Assembly (NCBI RefSeq): GCF_008704935.1
Contig: NZ_CP023692.1
Location: forward strand, 6,239,501 to 6,303,500
Direction: 5' to 3'
Source: Streptomyces vinaceus
GTDB taxonomy: Bacteria; Actinomycetota; Actinomycetes; Streptomycetales; Streptomycetaceae
DNA: 64,000 bases
Shown: positions 1 through 8,978 of the stretch, piece by piece
Position numbering within the stretch: the stretch's first letter is position 1
How the letters are laid out: each line of letters begins with the position of its first letter
Made by a program: the position numbers and the translations under genes
The notes under the pieces: generated by a model
The model's database searches: none
Told to the model about the DNA's origin: nothing
What the model saw: only the letters and a program-made list of their open reading frames with translations

Positions 1-474
1 GGGTCCGGTCAGCGCGACCGCGCTCGCCTCGACCCGGTCCGGTACCACGGCCCGCCAGCTCGCGAGGTCGTCGGCGACCTCGATCTCGATGGGGGCGAAC
101 TCCATGCCGCGCATTTCGGCGCCCATCATGCTCGCCATCTCGGCGGGCCAGCTGCCCGCTTGGCCGCCGAAGATCATCTGAAGGGCCTCGCGCTGGGAGT
201 CGTCGGCGCGCTCGTCGACGAAGACCGCGGCGTACGTGTCCCGGTGCTCGCCCCAGATGTTGCCGACGAACGAGGCCAGCATCAGCACGTTCAGTCCGTC
301 CAGCCGTACGTCGCCATAGCGGCCCTCGCGGATGTGCCAGGCCAGGATGCCGTCGCAGTCCCCGTGGGTGGGCAGCTGCGCGAACGAGCACGGGCAGGGC
401 ACGTCGCACTTGCAGGTGTCGAACCAGTCGCCCGCCGCGTGCCACCGGGGAACGGCCGCCGTCGTCTCGGACAT
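1..474 (-). CDS. DUF1326 family protein, C-terminus cut by window edge
   Basis: The reading frame starts at an ATG at 474 behind a GGGAG-type ribosome binding site and is still open at base 1, so about 158 residues are visible. It begins MSETTAAVPRWHAAGDW and continues with a cysteine cluster (CKCDVPCPC) followed by a GDCDGILAWHI segment, the hallmark of DUF1326 proteins. The biochemical role of the family is not established; the cysteines suggest metal binding. It is divergent from a DUF2182 membrane protein, and the two families are often neighbours in actinobacteria, which supports both calls. The C-terminus is unseen. Confidence 0.8.
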   Translation of the reverse strand, partial: MSETTAAVPRWHAAGDWFDTCKCDVPCPCSFAQLPTHGDCDGILAWHIREGRYGDVRLDGLNVLMLASFVGNIWGEHRDTYAAVFVDERADDSQREALQMIFGGQAGSWPAEMASMMGAEMRGMEFAPIEIEVADDLASWRAVVPDRVEASAVALTGP

Positions 475-689
475 CTCCCTGCCTCCTCGTCGTGACCGTG
501 CCGGGGCGTCGGTCTCGGGAGGACGGCAGAGCCCCCGGGGGCCATCGCCGGCCCACGCCCGGGTCGTACGGGTGTGTCCACCCCGATTGTCCCACCGCAG
601 GGGCCGCCGGGCGGAGGTGCTTTCCGTATACACGGGCCATACACGCGCTTCCGCGCGCACGGGCGGTTGCGCCATGCTGTGCTGGAGGT

Positions 690-1535
690 GTGCGCCTCGA
701 CCGGAAGGCCCTGTCACCCCCTCTGCGCCCCGCGAACCTGCTGTCGGCCCGGCAGCTCGCCTTCGCCTGGTCGGTGATGGCGTCGATCGCCCTCCTCGCC
801 TGGGTGCTGGTGGTCGACCAGGCGCGTGGCATGGGGGTCGAGCCGGGGACCATGGGGATGGGCGTCCCGCTGTTCCTGCTGCTGTGGCTGGTCATGATGG
901 TCGCCATGATGTTCCCGTCGGTGGCCCCGGTGGCCCTCACCTGGGCGCGGGCCATCGGGCGCCAGGCGCCCTCGGGGGTGGTGCGGGTGGCTCGCACGGC
1001 GCAGTTCGTCTGCGGGTACCTGCTGGCCTGGACGGCCTTCGGCCTGATCGCCTACGGGCTCCTCGCCGGGACCGGGGCGCTGGTGGACGCGTATCCGGGC
1101 GCCGGGCGCTGGATCGGCGCCGGTGCCTTCCTGGTCGCCGGGCTGTACCAGTTCGGCCCGTGGAAGGAGCTCTGCCTGCGGCACTGCCGGAGCCCGATGG
1201 GCCAGCTCGTGCGCTACGCGGGCTTCCGGCCCCGGGCCCGCGACCTGCGCGTCGGGGCGCACCACGGGGCGTACTGCGTGGGCTGCTGCTGGGGGCTGAT
1301 GGTCGTCCTCGTGCCGCTGGGCGTCATGAACGTCGCGGCGATGGCCGCGGTGGCCGTGGTGATCTTCGTGGAGAAGCTCTGGCGGCTGGGCCCCGTCTTC
1401 TCGCAGGTCGTCGGGGTCGCCTTCGTCGTCCTCGCGGTGCTGAGCCTCTTCCAGCCCTGGCTGCTGCCGGGCCTGGTCCCGCCGCAGTCGCCCATGACGC
1501 AGATGCTCCGGCCCGGGGGTCCGGCGGCGGGCTGA
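690..1535 (+). CDS. DUF2182 integral membrane protein
   Basis: About 281 residues with several hydrophobic segments: roughly residues 20-45, 60-80 (a Met-rich stretch LVMMVAMMFPS), 100-130, 140-160, 200-240 and 240-265. The MMxAMMxPS core and the later YCxGCCWGLM segment are typical of DUF2182, predicted metal-binding inner-membrane proteins of unknown role. The GTG at 690 was chosen because the frame upstream has no membrane character. Its GGAGG lies very close to the start, so the start is uncertain and an ATG at 774 is possible. It pairs with the divergent DUF1326 gene and converges on the Lrp regulator 16 bases downstream. Confidence 0.75.
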   Translation: MRLDRKALSPPLRPANLLSARQLAFAWSVMASIALLAWVLVVDQARGMGVEPGTMGMGVPLFLLLWLVMMVAMMFPSVAPVALTWARAIGRQAPSGVVRVARTAQFVCGYLLAWTAFGLIAYGLLAGTGALVDAYPGAGRWIGAGAFLVAGLYQFGPWKELCLRHCRSPMGQLVRYAGFRPRARDLRVGAHHGAYCVGCCWGLMVVLVPLGVMNVAAMAAVAVVIFVEKLWRLGPVFSQVVGVAFVVLAVLSLFQPWLLPGLVPPQSPMTQMLRPGGPAAG

Positions 1536-1551
1536 GGCGCGCAGGCGGAGG

Positions 1552-1998
1552 TCAAGGGCTGAGCGGGCGACGGGGCAGCGGGGAGGAGTAGACGATGCTG
1601 GTGGTGACGGAGCCGAGGCCCGCGATGCGGCCGGCGACCTCCTCCAGGTGTCCCATCGAGCGGGTGGCGACCTTGAGTACGAAGCAGTCGTCGCCCGTGA
1701 CGTGGTGGGCCTCCAGGATCTCCGGGGTCGCCTGGAGCAGATCGTGGAACGGCTTGTAGTTGCCGTGCGGATAGCGGAGCCGGACCAGCGCCAGGATGGA
1801 TTTGCCCAGTTTCTCCGGGTCGACCACGGCGGTGTACCCGGTGATCACGCCGGCCTCCTCCAGGCGGCGCACCCGCTCGGTGACCGCGCTCGCGGACATC
1901 GAGACGGTGCGCGCGAGATCGGCGAAGCTGGCCCGGCCGTCCTCCTGGAGGGCCGCCAGGATGCGCCAGTCGGTGGCGTCAGGGGAATAGTCGGTCAT
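1552..1998 (-). CDS. Lrp/AsnC family transcriptional regulator
   Basis: A 148-residue protein of the usual family length. Residues 8-60 form the AsnC-type winged helix-turn-helix (DWRILAALQEDGRASFADLA, then MSASAVTERVRRLEEAGVI). Residues 65-140 form the RAM/AsnC ligand-binding domain (VTGDDCFVLKV is characteristic). Members are dimeric or octameric regulators that sense amino acids and often control the adjacent divergent gene and themselves. Here that gene is the rhodanese protein, 94 bases away. The ATG at 1998 was chosen because the helix-turn-helix begins just after it; the longer upstream frame is low-complexity. Ligand not predictable. Confidence 0.88.
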   Translation of the reverse strand: MTDYSPDATDWRILAALQEDGRASFADLARTVSMSASAVTERVRRLEEAGVITGYTAVVDPEKLGKSILALVRLRYPHGNYKPFHDLLQATPEILEAHHVTGDDCFVLKVATRSMGHLEEVAGRIAGLGSVTTSIVYSSPLPRRPLSP

Positions 1999-2019
1999 GA
2001 GCCAGATGTAGCAGGGGAA

Positions 2020-2049
2020 TCCCCGGCCGAACAAGGCGAAGGCCGGGGA
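2020..2049. promoter_or_regulatory. Inverted repeat in the Lrp/rhodanese divergent region
   Basis: A perfect 9-bp inverted repeat, TCCCCGGCC at 2020-2028 and GGCCGGGGA at 2041-2049, separated by 12 bases. It sits in the short region between two divergent genes, one of which is an Lrp regulator, so it is a candidate operator. It could equally be a hairpin in the regulator leader. On the other strand a TAGATT at 2080-2085 ends 7 bases before the rhodanese ATG, the spacing of a leaderless promoter -10 element. Confidence 0.4.
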
Positions 2050-2092
2050 AAGCCACTTCCCGAGTTGATCACGGGCTCGTAGATTCGGAGCC

Positions 2093-2632
2093 ATGACGAC
2101 GACAGAGAACAGCGCCGCCCCGGCCGCCGCAGCCACCGTGCCGGCCGCGCCCGCCGCCAACCCCGTGCTCCGGGTGCCCCCGGCCGCCCCGGCCGCGGCC
2201 GCCGCCTACTTCGCCGCGAGCCTCGCCTTCCACGCGGACGTCTCCGACGTCGCCGCCGCCTTCAAGGCCCACCGCGAGCAGGGGGCCGAGCTCGGCTTCC
2301 AGCTCCTCGACTCCCGCTCGACCCCGGCCTGGGACCAGGCACACGTGCCGGGCGCGGTCCACCTGCCGACCGCCCTCATCCCCGAGCAGGCCGAGCAGCT
2401 GCTCGACAAGAGCCTTCCGGTGGTCACGTACTGCTGGGGCCCCGGCTGCAACGGAGCCACCCGCTCCGCCCTCGCCCTCGCCCAGCTCGGCTTCCAGGTC
2501 AAGGAGATGCTCGGCGGCATCGAGTACTGGATCCGCGAGGGCTTCGAGGTCGAGACCTGGCAGGGCAGCGAGCAGCGCGCCGAGGCGGACCCGCTGACCG
2601 CGCCCACCGACTCCGACGACTGCGGCTGCTGA
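2093..2632 (+). CDS. Rhodanese-like sulfurtransferase domain protein
   Basis: A 179-residue protein. After an Ala/Pro-rich N-terminus of about 40 residues comes one rhodanese domain (about 55-155): FQLLDSRSTPAWDQAHVPGAVHLP is the substrate-side motif, and VVTYCWGPGCNGATRSA is the active-site loop. The first Cys of that loop is the expected persulfide carrier and Arg closes the loop. The C-terminus ends DDCGC, a possible extra thiol or metal site. It may be regulated by the divergent Lrp protein. The substrate cannot be assigned, since single-domain rhodaneses serve many sulfur-transfer roles. Confidence 0.85.
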   Translation: MTTTENSAAPAAAATVPAAPAANPVLRVPPAAPAAAAAYFAASLAFHADVSDVAAAFKAHREQGAELGFQLLDSRSTPAWDQAHVPGAVHLPTALIPEQAEQLLDKSLPVVTYCWGPGCNGATRSALALAQLGFQVKEMLGGIEYWIREGFEVETWQGSEQRAEADPLTAPTDSDDCGC

Positions 2633-2656
2633 GCGGCGCTCGCACGCCGCGAACGT

Positions 2657-2702
2657 CGTACGGGCCGCCCGCCCCCTGTGGAGGGAGCGGGCGGCCCGTA
2701 CG
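2657..2702. terminator. Bidirectional terminator between rhodanese and DUF885 genes
   Basis: A perfect 16-bp stem (arms 2657-2672 and 2687-2702, outermost bases CGTACGGGCC / GGCCCGTACG) with a 14-base loop lies between two convergent genes, 25 bases after the rhodanese stop and 18 bases after the DUF885 stop. No U-tract follows, which is common for Streptomyces terminators. Confidence 0.8.
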
Positions 2703-2719
2703 CGTGAGCGCGCCGCCGG

Positions 2720-4435
2720 TCAGAGCTTCGAGAGCTCGTCCACCAGGTCGTCCAGGCCCAGCGAGCCCTGCGACAGGGCCGCCATGTGCCACGCCTTCAG
2801 GTCGAAGGAATCGCCGTGCGCGGCGCGGGCGTTGTCCCGGCCGAGCAGCCAGGCCCGCTCGCCCAGCTTGTAGCCGATCGCCTGGCCCGGCATCGACAGG
2901 TAGCGGGTCACCTCGCTCTCGATGAAGTCCGCCGGCCGCCCGCTGTGCAGGCCGAAGAACTCCTGGGCCAGGTCGACCGTCCAGCGCTCGCCCGGGTGGA
3001 ACGGCGAGTCCGCGGGGATCTCCAGGCCCAGGTGCATGCCGATGTCCACGATGACGCGCGCGGCGCGCATCATCTGGCAGTCCAGGTAGCCCAGCCGCTG
3101 CTCGGCGTCCTTGAGGTAGCCCAGCTCGTCCATCAGCCGCTCCGCGTAGAGCGCCCAGCCCTCGCAGTTGGCGCTGACCCAGCCGACGGTGGCCTGGTAG
3201 CGCGAGAGCTGGTCCGCCACGTGCGTCCACTGCGCGAGCTGCAGGTGGTGGCCCGGAACGCCCTCGTGGTACCAGGTGGAGACCAGGTCGTAGACCGGGA
3301 AGCGGGTCTGGCCCATGGTGGGCAGCCAGGTGCGGCCCGGGCGGGAGAAGTCCTCCGAGGGGGAGGAGTAGTACGGGGCCGCCGCGCCGCCCGGCGGGGC
3401 GATCATGGATTCCACCCGCTTGACGCGCTCGGCGAGTTCGAAGTGGGTGCCGTCGAGGTTCTCGATGGCCTCGTCCATGAGTCCCTGGAGCCAGTCGCGG
3501 ACCTCGTCGACGCCGTCGATGTGGGTGCCGTGCTCGTCGAGGTGCTTCAGCGCCTCCCAAGGGCTCGCGCCAGGGAGGATCTTGGCGGCCTCGGCCTTCA
3601 TCTCGCCGAGCAGCCGGTGGTACTCGGACCAGCCGTAGGCGTACGCCTCGTCCAGGTCCAGGTCGGTGCCGTTGAAGTACCGCGACCAGCGGGCGTAGCG
3701 CTCGCGGCCCACCTCGTTCGGCGCGTCGGCGACAGCCGGCGCGTACACGTCGCGCATCCAGTCGCGCAGTTCGGCGAGGGCCGCGGTCGCTCCGGCGGCC
3801 GCCTCCTCCAGCCCGGCGCGCAGCGCCTCCGGGCCGCGGGACGCGAAATCGCCGAAGAAGGTCTCGCTTTCGCCGTCGCTCCCGCCGTCCTCGCCCGCCC
3901 AGGTGGTGAGCTGGCCGATGAACGTGGCGGTGGCGCGCGGGCCGCCGTACAGGCCGCGTTCCAGGCCGAGCGCGAGGCTCTCGCGGTAGCCGGCGAGGGC
4001 GGCGGGGACCGCGCGCAGCCGCTCGGCGATCGCGGCCCAGTCCTCCTCCGTGTCGGTCGGGGTCAGGGTGAAGACGTCCCGGACGGAGTGGGCGGGCGAG
4101 TGGATGTTGCTGACCGCGCACAGGTCCTCGTCCGCCTCGTACACCGCGAGTTCGGCGGTGAGGCGCTCGCGCAGCAGGCGGGCGCAGCGGCGCTCGGCGT
4201 CGCTGTCCGCGCCGGGCAGCCGCTCGGCGGCGTCGAGACGGGCGAGGGTGGAACGGGACAGCTCGGCGGCGGCCGCACGGCCGGCCGGCGAGAAGTCCGG
4301 GAGCCGGCTGGAGCACGCGGCGACACCGAGATAGGTGCCCGTGATCGGGTCGATGGCGATGAGGTCGTCGACATATGCGTCGGCGACCTGGCGGGGCAGC
4401 CGGGAGGCGCTGTCGCTGCGAAGGGTCTCTGACAT
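2720..4435 (-). CDS. DUF885 family protein, putative metallopeptidase
   Basis: About 571 residues, the normal length of DUF885 proteins, which are helical and peptidase-like. The key motif is YHEGVPGHHLQ near residue 400, an HExxxGHH-type putative metal site. Conserved GWALYAERL and DIGMHLG segments follow. No signal peptide or membrane helix is visible, so it is probably cytoplasmic. ATG 4435 (MSETLRSD) and ATG 4444 are both possible starts and neither has a strong ribosome binding site. Substrate unknown. It converges with the rhodanese gene through a strong shared terminator, so it is a separate transcription unit. Confidence 0.82.
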   Translation of the reverse strand: MSETLRSDSASRLPRQVADAYVDDLIAIDPITGTYLGVAACSSRLPDFSPAGRAAAAELSRSTLARLDAAERLPGADSDAERRCARLLRERLTAELAVYEADEDLCAVSNIHSPAHSVRDVFTLTPTDTEEDWAAIAERLRAVPAALAGYRESLALGLERGLYGGPRATATFIGQLTTWAGEDGGSDGESETFFGDFASRGPEALRAGLEEAAAGATAALAELRDWMRDVYAPAVADAPNEVGRERYARWSRYFNGTDLDLDEAYAYGWSEYHRLLGEMKAEAAKILPGASPWEALKHLDEHGTHIDGVDEVRDWLQGLMDEAIENLDGTHFELAERVKRVESMIAPPGGAAAPYYSSPSEDFSRPGRTWLPTMGQTRFPVYDLVSTWYHEGVPGHHLQLAQWTHVADQLSRYQATVGWVSANCEGWALYAERLMDELGYLKDAEQRLGYLDCQMMRAARVIVDIGMHLGLEIPADSPFHPGERWTVDLAQEFFGLHSGRPADFIESEVTRYLSMPGQAIGYKLGERAWLLGRDNARAAHGDSFDLKAWHMAALSQGSLGLDDLVDELSKL

Positions 4436-4500
4436 GCGGCCCATCTTCGTACGGAGGACGGCCCCGCGTCATCACCGTTCGCTCTCAGCCTCCTGACGTG

Positions 4501-4534
4501 CACGGGAGCGGCGGAGCGCGGTTCCGCTCCCGTG
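4501..4534. terminator. Hairpin downstream of the ACT-GNAT gene (outer)
   Basis: An 11-bp perfect stem (CACGGGAGCGG at 4501-4511, CCGCTCCCGTG at 4524-4534) with a 12-base loop, between two same-strand genes. It is the second of two tandem hairpins after the ACT-GNAT stop codon and may act as a backup terminator. Confidence 0.55.
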
Positions 4535-4568
4535 CCTTCCAGGGGTACGGCGCGCGGTCGCGGCCGCG

Positions 4569-4596
4569 CCGGACGCCGGATTCCCCCGGCGTCCGG
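4569..4596 (-). terminator. Terminator of the ACT-GNAT gene
   Basis: A perfect 11-bp stem (CCGGACGCCGG at 4569-4579, CCGGCGTCCGG at 4586-4596) with a 6-base loop begins directly after the stop codon at 4598. Position and stem strength fit an intrinsic terminator. Confidence 0.75.
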
Positions 4597-4597
4597 T

Positions 4598-6031
4598 TCA
4601 GCGCGGGTGCTGCTGCCCGTACGGCTGCTGCGCGCGCGGGAGTTCGTACGCGAGGCCGGAGACGGCCGGGGCCGCGTCCAGCCGGGCCGTGATCACCAGG
4701 GTGCCCTCCTCGATCTGGTAGTCGAGCGGGAGGCCGAGGCCGCGCATGGCCGCCACCATGCCGGTGTTGGAGGCCTGGGTGACGGCGTAGACGCTGTCGC
4801 AGCCGGTCTCGGCGGCCATCGCGATGAGACGGCCCAGCAGTTCGGAGCCGATGCCGCGGCGCTGCCAGTCGTCCTCGATCAGGAGCGCGACCTCGGTCTC
4901 GTCCCCGTCCCACAGCAGGTGGCCCAGGGCGACGAGCTTGCCGGACGCCGTGGTGGCGGCGAGCGTACGGCCGAACCGGGGGCTCAGCAGGTGGCCGAGG
5001 TAGCGGTCGGCGTCGGAGACGGGACCGTGGTAGCGCAGGCCCAGGGTGCGCTCGGAGCAGCGGTCGTGCATGGCGCGGGCGGCGGCGAGGTCGGAGCCGT
5101 CGGCGCGGCGCACGGTGATCTCGTTGCCCTCGGGCAGCGTCAGGACGTCCTGGCTGCGCGGGACGCGCGGGCCGAGCCGGGCGTCGAGCTCGACGAGGGC
5201 GCGGGCGCGGGCGAACTCGGTCGGGGTGAAGGGCAGGTAGGGGCGCTCGATGGTGATGGCTCCGCCCGAGGGGTCGCGCAGCCGCATCACCGTCGCCTCC
5301 AGGACGCCCTCGACCGGGGCGTCGGCGCCCGCGTTGGGGCGGCCGGAGAGGGTGGTGGCCGGGATCGAGTGGATGGTGCAGCGGCCGAGCAGCTGGCGCA
5401 GCGCGAGGGGGAGCTCGGCGGCGTCCAGGGCGGTGCGGGTCGCCAGTCCCAGGACGCGGGTCGGGGTGTCGACGAGGTCGTGCGCGTCGGCGCGTTCGAT
5501 CCACGTGCTCCGGCCGCCGGCTCCGGCGACGGCGCGGGAGAGGTCGGAGGAGGGCAGCTCGTGCGGGGAGCGCAGCAGGAACTCGTCGACGGTGCCGCCC
5601 TCGGGCAGCGGGTGGGTCTGGAGCGTCAGGATGTCGACGCGGTGGCGGGCGAGCGCGCTGCAGATCGCGGCCAGGCTGCCGGGCTCGTCCCGGACGGTCG
5701 TCCGCATCCGCCACAGGGCGGGGGTGGCGGTGGCGCTCTCGGGCGCGGACGAGGCCGGGCCGGCGCCCGGGGCCGGATCGGAGGGCGCCGTGCTCGGCGG
5801 CGGTGCATGGCTGTTGTGGCGCCGTGCCCACCAGGTGTGGAAGGCCGTCGTGACGAGGAGCGCGACGGCCGAGGCGATGAGCAGGACCGGGCCGTGGGGA
5901 CCGTGGGCGACGAGGTTGGCGATGCCGTCGGCGACCGCGACGGCGCAGAACAGCGCGGCCAGTTCGACGAGGTCGCGGCGCCAGTGGTGGCGGTGGTGGC
6001 GCTGGGCGGGGGCGTGGTTGCGTTCAGTCAT
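4598..6031 (-). CDS. Membrane-anchored ACT domain / GNAT acetyltransferase
   Basis: A 477-residue protein. It has two N-terminal hydrophobic segments (about residues 21-40 and 48-65) and a Pro/Ala linker, then an ACT-like ligand-binding region (about 105-165, starting RTTVRDEPGSLAAICSAL). The C-terminal GNAT acetyltransferase domain (about 300-455) carries the acetyl-CoA loop QRRGIGSELLGRLI. ACT domains usually bind amino acids, so this may be a ligand-gated protein N-acetyltransferase, which is known for other Streptomyces ACT-GNAT proteins. The membrane anchor is inferred from hydrophobicity. The start is uncertain: an in-frame ATG at 6067 adds 12 residues, and neither has a clear ribosome binding site. 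Confidence 0.75.
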   Translation of the reverse strand: MTERNHAPAQRHHRHHWRRDLVELAALFCAVAVADGIANLVAHGPHGPVLLIASAVALLVTTAFHTWWARRHNSHAPPPSTAPSDPAPGAGPASSAPESATATPALWRMRTTVRDEPGSLAAICSALARHRVDILTLQTHPLPEGGTVDEFLLRSPHELPSSDLSRAVAGAGGRSTWIERADAHDLVDTPTRVLGLATRTALDAAELPLALRQLLGRCTIHSIPATTLSGRPNAGADAPVEGVLEATVMRLRDPSGGAITIERPYLPFTPTEFARARALVELDARLGPRVPRSQDVLTLPEGNEITVRRADGSDLAAARAMHDRCSERTLGLRYHGPVSDADRYLGHLLSPRFGRTLAATTASGKLVALGHLLWDGDETEVALLIEDDWQRRGIGSELLGRLIAMAAETGCDSVYAVTQASNTGMVAAMRGLGLPLDYQIEEGTLVITARLDAAPAVSGLAYELPRAQQPYGQQHPR

Positions 6032-6210
6032 GCATGCCACTGTGACGCAGGGGTGTTGCGTGATCACGAACGATCTGTGTCCGCCTGGTTAAGTGTCCGT
6101 CTGGCCGATTTCGCCCGGTTTTTCGATCGGGGCCCGGGCATCCGGAATCCGCGGCGGCGGGCCGGGGACCGGGTCCGGGGCGCCGGTGGATCCGGGCTCC
6201 GGCACCGGAC

Positions 6211-6243
6211 GTCCGGGGGCCGCGCCGCTCCCGGCCCCCGGAC
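6211..6243 (-). terminator. Terminator of the PhoD gene
   Basis: A perfect 11-bp stem (GTCCGGGGGCC at 6211-6221, GGCCCCCGGAC at 6233-6243) starts 10 bases past the PhoD stop codon. The remaining bases between here and the ACT-GNAT start show no gene and should hold that gene's promoter. Confidence 0.75.
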
Positions 6244-6252
6244 CTGCGGTCG

Positions 6253-7848
6253 CTACTGGCCCACGCGCCCGGGCTGGAGCGAGGTGCTGAAGAGCACGCC
6301 GCCTCCCTGCCGGCGCAACCGGACGGTGAGCTCCCCGCCTTCGCCGTCGATCTCGACCTCCCCGTAGTACGGGGGGTTCTCGGACGGTGACATGTTGGCG
6401 ACCGGCGCCGACTGGACGTACGCGGTCTCGGGGCCGAAGGTGGCGTCGAGCTTCCCGGCGGGGAACCCGCCCGCGCCGATGGGGCCGGAGACGAACTCCC
6501 AGAACGGCGCGAAGTCGGTGAACGCGGCCCGCTCGGGGGCGTAGTGGTTCGCGGCCGTGTAGTGGACGTCGGCGGTGAGCCAGAGGGTGCCGGTGATGCG
6601 CTGGTGCTTGATGTGGCGCAGGAGTTCGGCGATCTGGAGCTCGCGGCCGAGCGGGGCGCCCGGGTCGCCCTGGGCGACGGCCTCGAAGTTCTCGCTCCCG
6701 TCGGGGACGACGATGCCCAGGGGCATGTCGGAGGCGATCACCTTCCAGGTGGCGCGGGAGCGCGACAGCTCGCGCTTGAGCCAGGCCAGCTGCTCCTGGC
6801 CGAGGATGCCGATGGGGTCCACGGTCTGGCGGCCGGGGGAGTTGGCGTCGCGGTAGGTGCGCATGTCGAGGACGAACACGTCGAGCAGCGGTCCGTACCG
6901 CATCACCCGGTACATGCGGCCCTCGGCGCGGCCGCCGCGGAGGTCGGTGACCGGGAAGTACTCGCCGAAGGCGCGGCGGGCGCGGCCGGCGAGGGTGTCG
7001 ACGTCGCGGACGGTGTAGCGGGGGTCGTCGATCACCTGGCCGGGGTACCAGTTGTTGCGGACCTCGTGGTCGTCCCACTGGGCGAGGACCGGAACCTGGG
7101 CGTTGAAGTCGCGCAGGTTGCGATCGAGCAGGTTGTAGCGGAAGTTCCCACGGAACTCGTCGAGGGTCTCGGCGACCTTGGACTTCTCCTCGGTGGTGAT
7201 GTTGCGCCAGACGCTCCCGTCGTGCAGCGGGACCGAGGCCTGGATCGGCCCGTCGGCGTAGATCGTGTCCCCGCTGAAGAGGAAGAAGTCGGGGTCGCGC
7301 CGGCGCATCTCGTCGAAGACGCGGTAGCCGCCGAGGTCCGGGTTGATGCCCCAGCCCTGGCCCGCGAGGTCCCCGGACCACAGGAAGCGCACGTCGTGGC
7401 GGCGGGAGACGGGGGTGGTCCGGAACGTGCCGCGGACCGGCTCTCCGGTACGGCGCGGGTCGTCCGGGTCGGCCAGGACCACCCGGTAGTGGATCTGCTG
7501 CCCGGGCGGGAGGTCGCGCAGGGTGGTGGTGCCGGTGAAGTCGGTGGCGGGGCCGAGGAAGGGGCCGCCGTGCCGCCGGACGCCGTAGCGGAACGACTCG
7601 CTCGGGGAGGTCTCGACGTACATCCGCGCCGGGCGGTCGGAGCGCGTCCAGATGGTGGCCGAGTGCGCGGTGATCTCACCGGACTGGGTGCCCCACGGCG
7701 CGCTCGGGCGCCCGGAGCGGGTGAAGGCCGCGGCGGTGGCGGGCGCGGCGAACGCGGGCGCGGCGAGCGCGCCGGAGAGGGCAAGGCCCACCGGAACGGC
7801 GAGTGAACCGCCGAGCAGGGACCGTCGGGTGTGCGGCATCGGTGCCAT
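6253..7848 (-). CDS. phoD: Alkaline phosphatase D family, Tat-exported
   Basis: A 531-residue secreted phosphodiesterase/phosphatase. The N-terminus has a twin-arginine signal (TRRSLLGG), a hydrophobic core and an AFA-type cleavage site near residue 33. An N-terminal PhoD domain follows, then the metallophosphatase domain with metal-binding motifs FSGDTIYAD (about 205), QWDDHEVRNNW (about 260) and LTADVHYTAANHY (about 430). PhoD enzymes hydrolyse phosphomono- or diesters with Ca/Fe at the active site outside the cell, usually under PhoP control; no PHO box was found by eye. ATG 7848 was chosen because a GGAG lies 8 bases upstream. Confidence 0.9.
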   Translation of the reverse strand: MAPMPHTRRSLLGGSLAVPVGLALSGALAAPAFAAPATAAAFTRSGRPSAPWGTQSGEITAHSATIWTRSDRPARMYVETSPSESFRYGVRRHGGPFLGPATDFTGTTTLRDLPPGQQIHYRVVLADPDDPRRTGEPVRGTFRTTPVSRRHDVRFLWSGDLAGQGWGINPDLGGYRVFDEMRRRDPDFFLFSGDTIYADGPIQASVPLHDGSVWRNITTEEKSKVAETLDEFRGNFRYNLLDRNLRDFNAQVPVLAQWDDHEVRNNWYPGQVIDDPRYTVRDVDTLAGRARRAFGEYFPVTDLRGGRAEGRMYRVMRYGPLLDVFVLDMRTYRDANSPGRQTVDPIGILGQEQLAWLKRELSRSRATWKVIASDMPLGIVVPDGSENFEAVAQGDPGAPLGRELQIAELLRHIKHQRITGTLWLTADVHYTAANHYAPERAAFTDFAPFWEFVSGPIGAGGFPAGKLDATFGPETAYVQSAPVANMSPSENPPYYGEVEIDGEGGELTVRLRRQGGGVLFSTSLQPGRVGQ

Positions 7849-7954
7849 CGGAGCGTCTCCAGGGGCCGGCGGGGACGGGTCGGACCAGTGTGCCGTCGCA
7901 CACGGGCCCGCCCGCGTCGCCCAACCGAACCGTGGATGAACAGCCGTCAGCCGC

Positions 7955-8806
7955 TCAGGCCGAGTGGCCGGTTGTGGCGCGCACCGTGTCCAGAACCACG
8001 CGGCAGACCAGCGCGGGGTCGTCGTTCATCGGTACGTGGCCGCAGCCGCGGAGCCGGACCAGGCGGGCGTCCGGGACCGTGCGCTTGGCGCGTACGCCCT
8101 GGCGGGGCAGGAGCAGCCGGTCGCGCGAGCCCCAGGCGATGGTGACCGGCAGGCCGGGCACGTCCGAGGTGAACCGCACGGTGCGGCCCGCGGCCAGCGT
8201 CTCCTCGAAGCCGGTGGCCTCGCGCAGGGCGAGGGTCTCGGCGACCACGGCCTCGGGGGCACGGCGGGCCGGGTGCGCGTAGATGGTGCCGGTCAGCGCG
8301 GTCCGCCCGGCGGCGCTGCGCGAGAGCCGCTCCAGGGTGGTGGGCGGCAGCGTGAGCGCGCCGATGCGCATCGCGCGCAGGGTGGCGAAGGCGTACTTGC
8401 GCTCGGCCTCGGTCCAGAACCCGGCGGGGGAGAGCGCGGTGACCGAGCGGACCAGGCCGCTGCGGCCCATTTCGAGGGCGAGCAGCCCGCCGAGGGAGTT
8501 GCCGACCACGTGCGGGCGCTCGACGCCGAGGGCCGTGCAGAGCGCGCCGAGCGCCGGGACGAAGGTGCCCAGGTCGTACGGGACCCCCTCGGGCAGCGGC
8601 TCCGAGGCGCCGAAGCCGGGCAGGTCGACGGCGATCACGTCGTGCTCGGCGGCCAGGATGTCGGTCACCGGGTGCCAGGCCTGGAGGTGGTGGCCGATGC
8701 CGTGCAGCAGGAGGAGCGGTGTGCCCGCGCCCTTGCGCTCGTAGGCGACGGTGGCGGTGCGGGGGCCCAGCGGCGATTCGATCGGGAAGGAGACCGTGGC
8801 GGTCAT
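7955..8806 (-). CDS. Alpha/beta hydrolase
   Basis: A 283-residue single-domain alpha/beta hydrolase. Visible are the oxyanion-hole LLLLHGIGHH segment (about residue 35), the nucleophile elbow GNSLGG (Ser about 101), an acid in the SRDRLLLP strand and the catalytic His in GCGHVPMNDDP (about 258). It lacks a signal peptide and resembles epoxide hydrolase or lactonase-like esterases; the substrate is not predictable. The ATG has a good GAGGAG site. It shares a 296-bp divergent region with the GntR gene. Confidence 0.85.
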   Translation of the reverse strand: MTATVSFPIESPLGPRTATVAYERKGAGTPLLLLHGIGHHLQAWHPVTDILAAEHDVIAVDLPGFGASEPLPEGVPYDLGTFVPALGALCTALGVERPHVVGNSLGGLLALEMGRSGLVRSVTALSPAGFWTEAERKYAFATLRAMRIGALTLPPTTLERLSRSAAGRTALTGTIYAHPARRAPEAVVAETLALREATGFEETLAAGRTVRFTSDVPGLPVTIAWGSRDRLLLPRQGVRAKRTVPDARLVRLRGCGHVPMNDDPALVCRVVLDTVRATTGHSA

Positions 8807-8978
8807 GCTGCTCCTCGTCGGGTGGACGCGTGTGAGACAGGTTGTCAGTAATGACTACCGCCATGATTACCGCCCGGTAGCCCGGCGGGACAAGCCTCCG
8901 GCGCGTGTCGCGACGAGCGAGAACATCGCATGAACGGCTTGATACGTATGCCCGATGTGCCCGGTAAAGGGGTGAGGA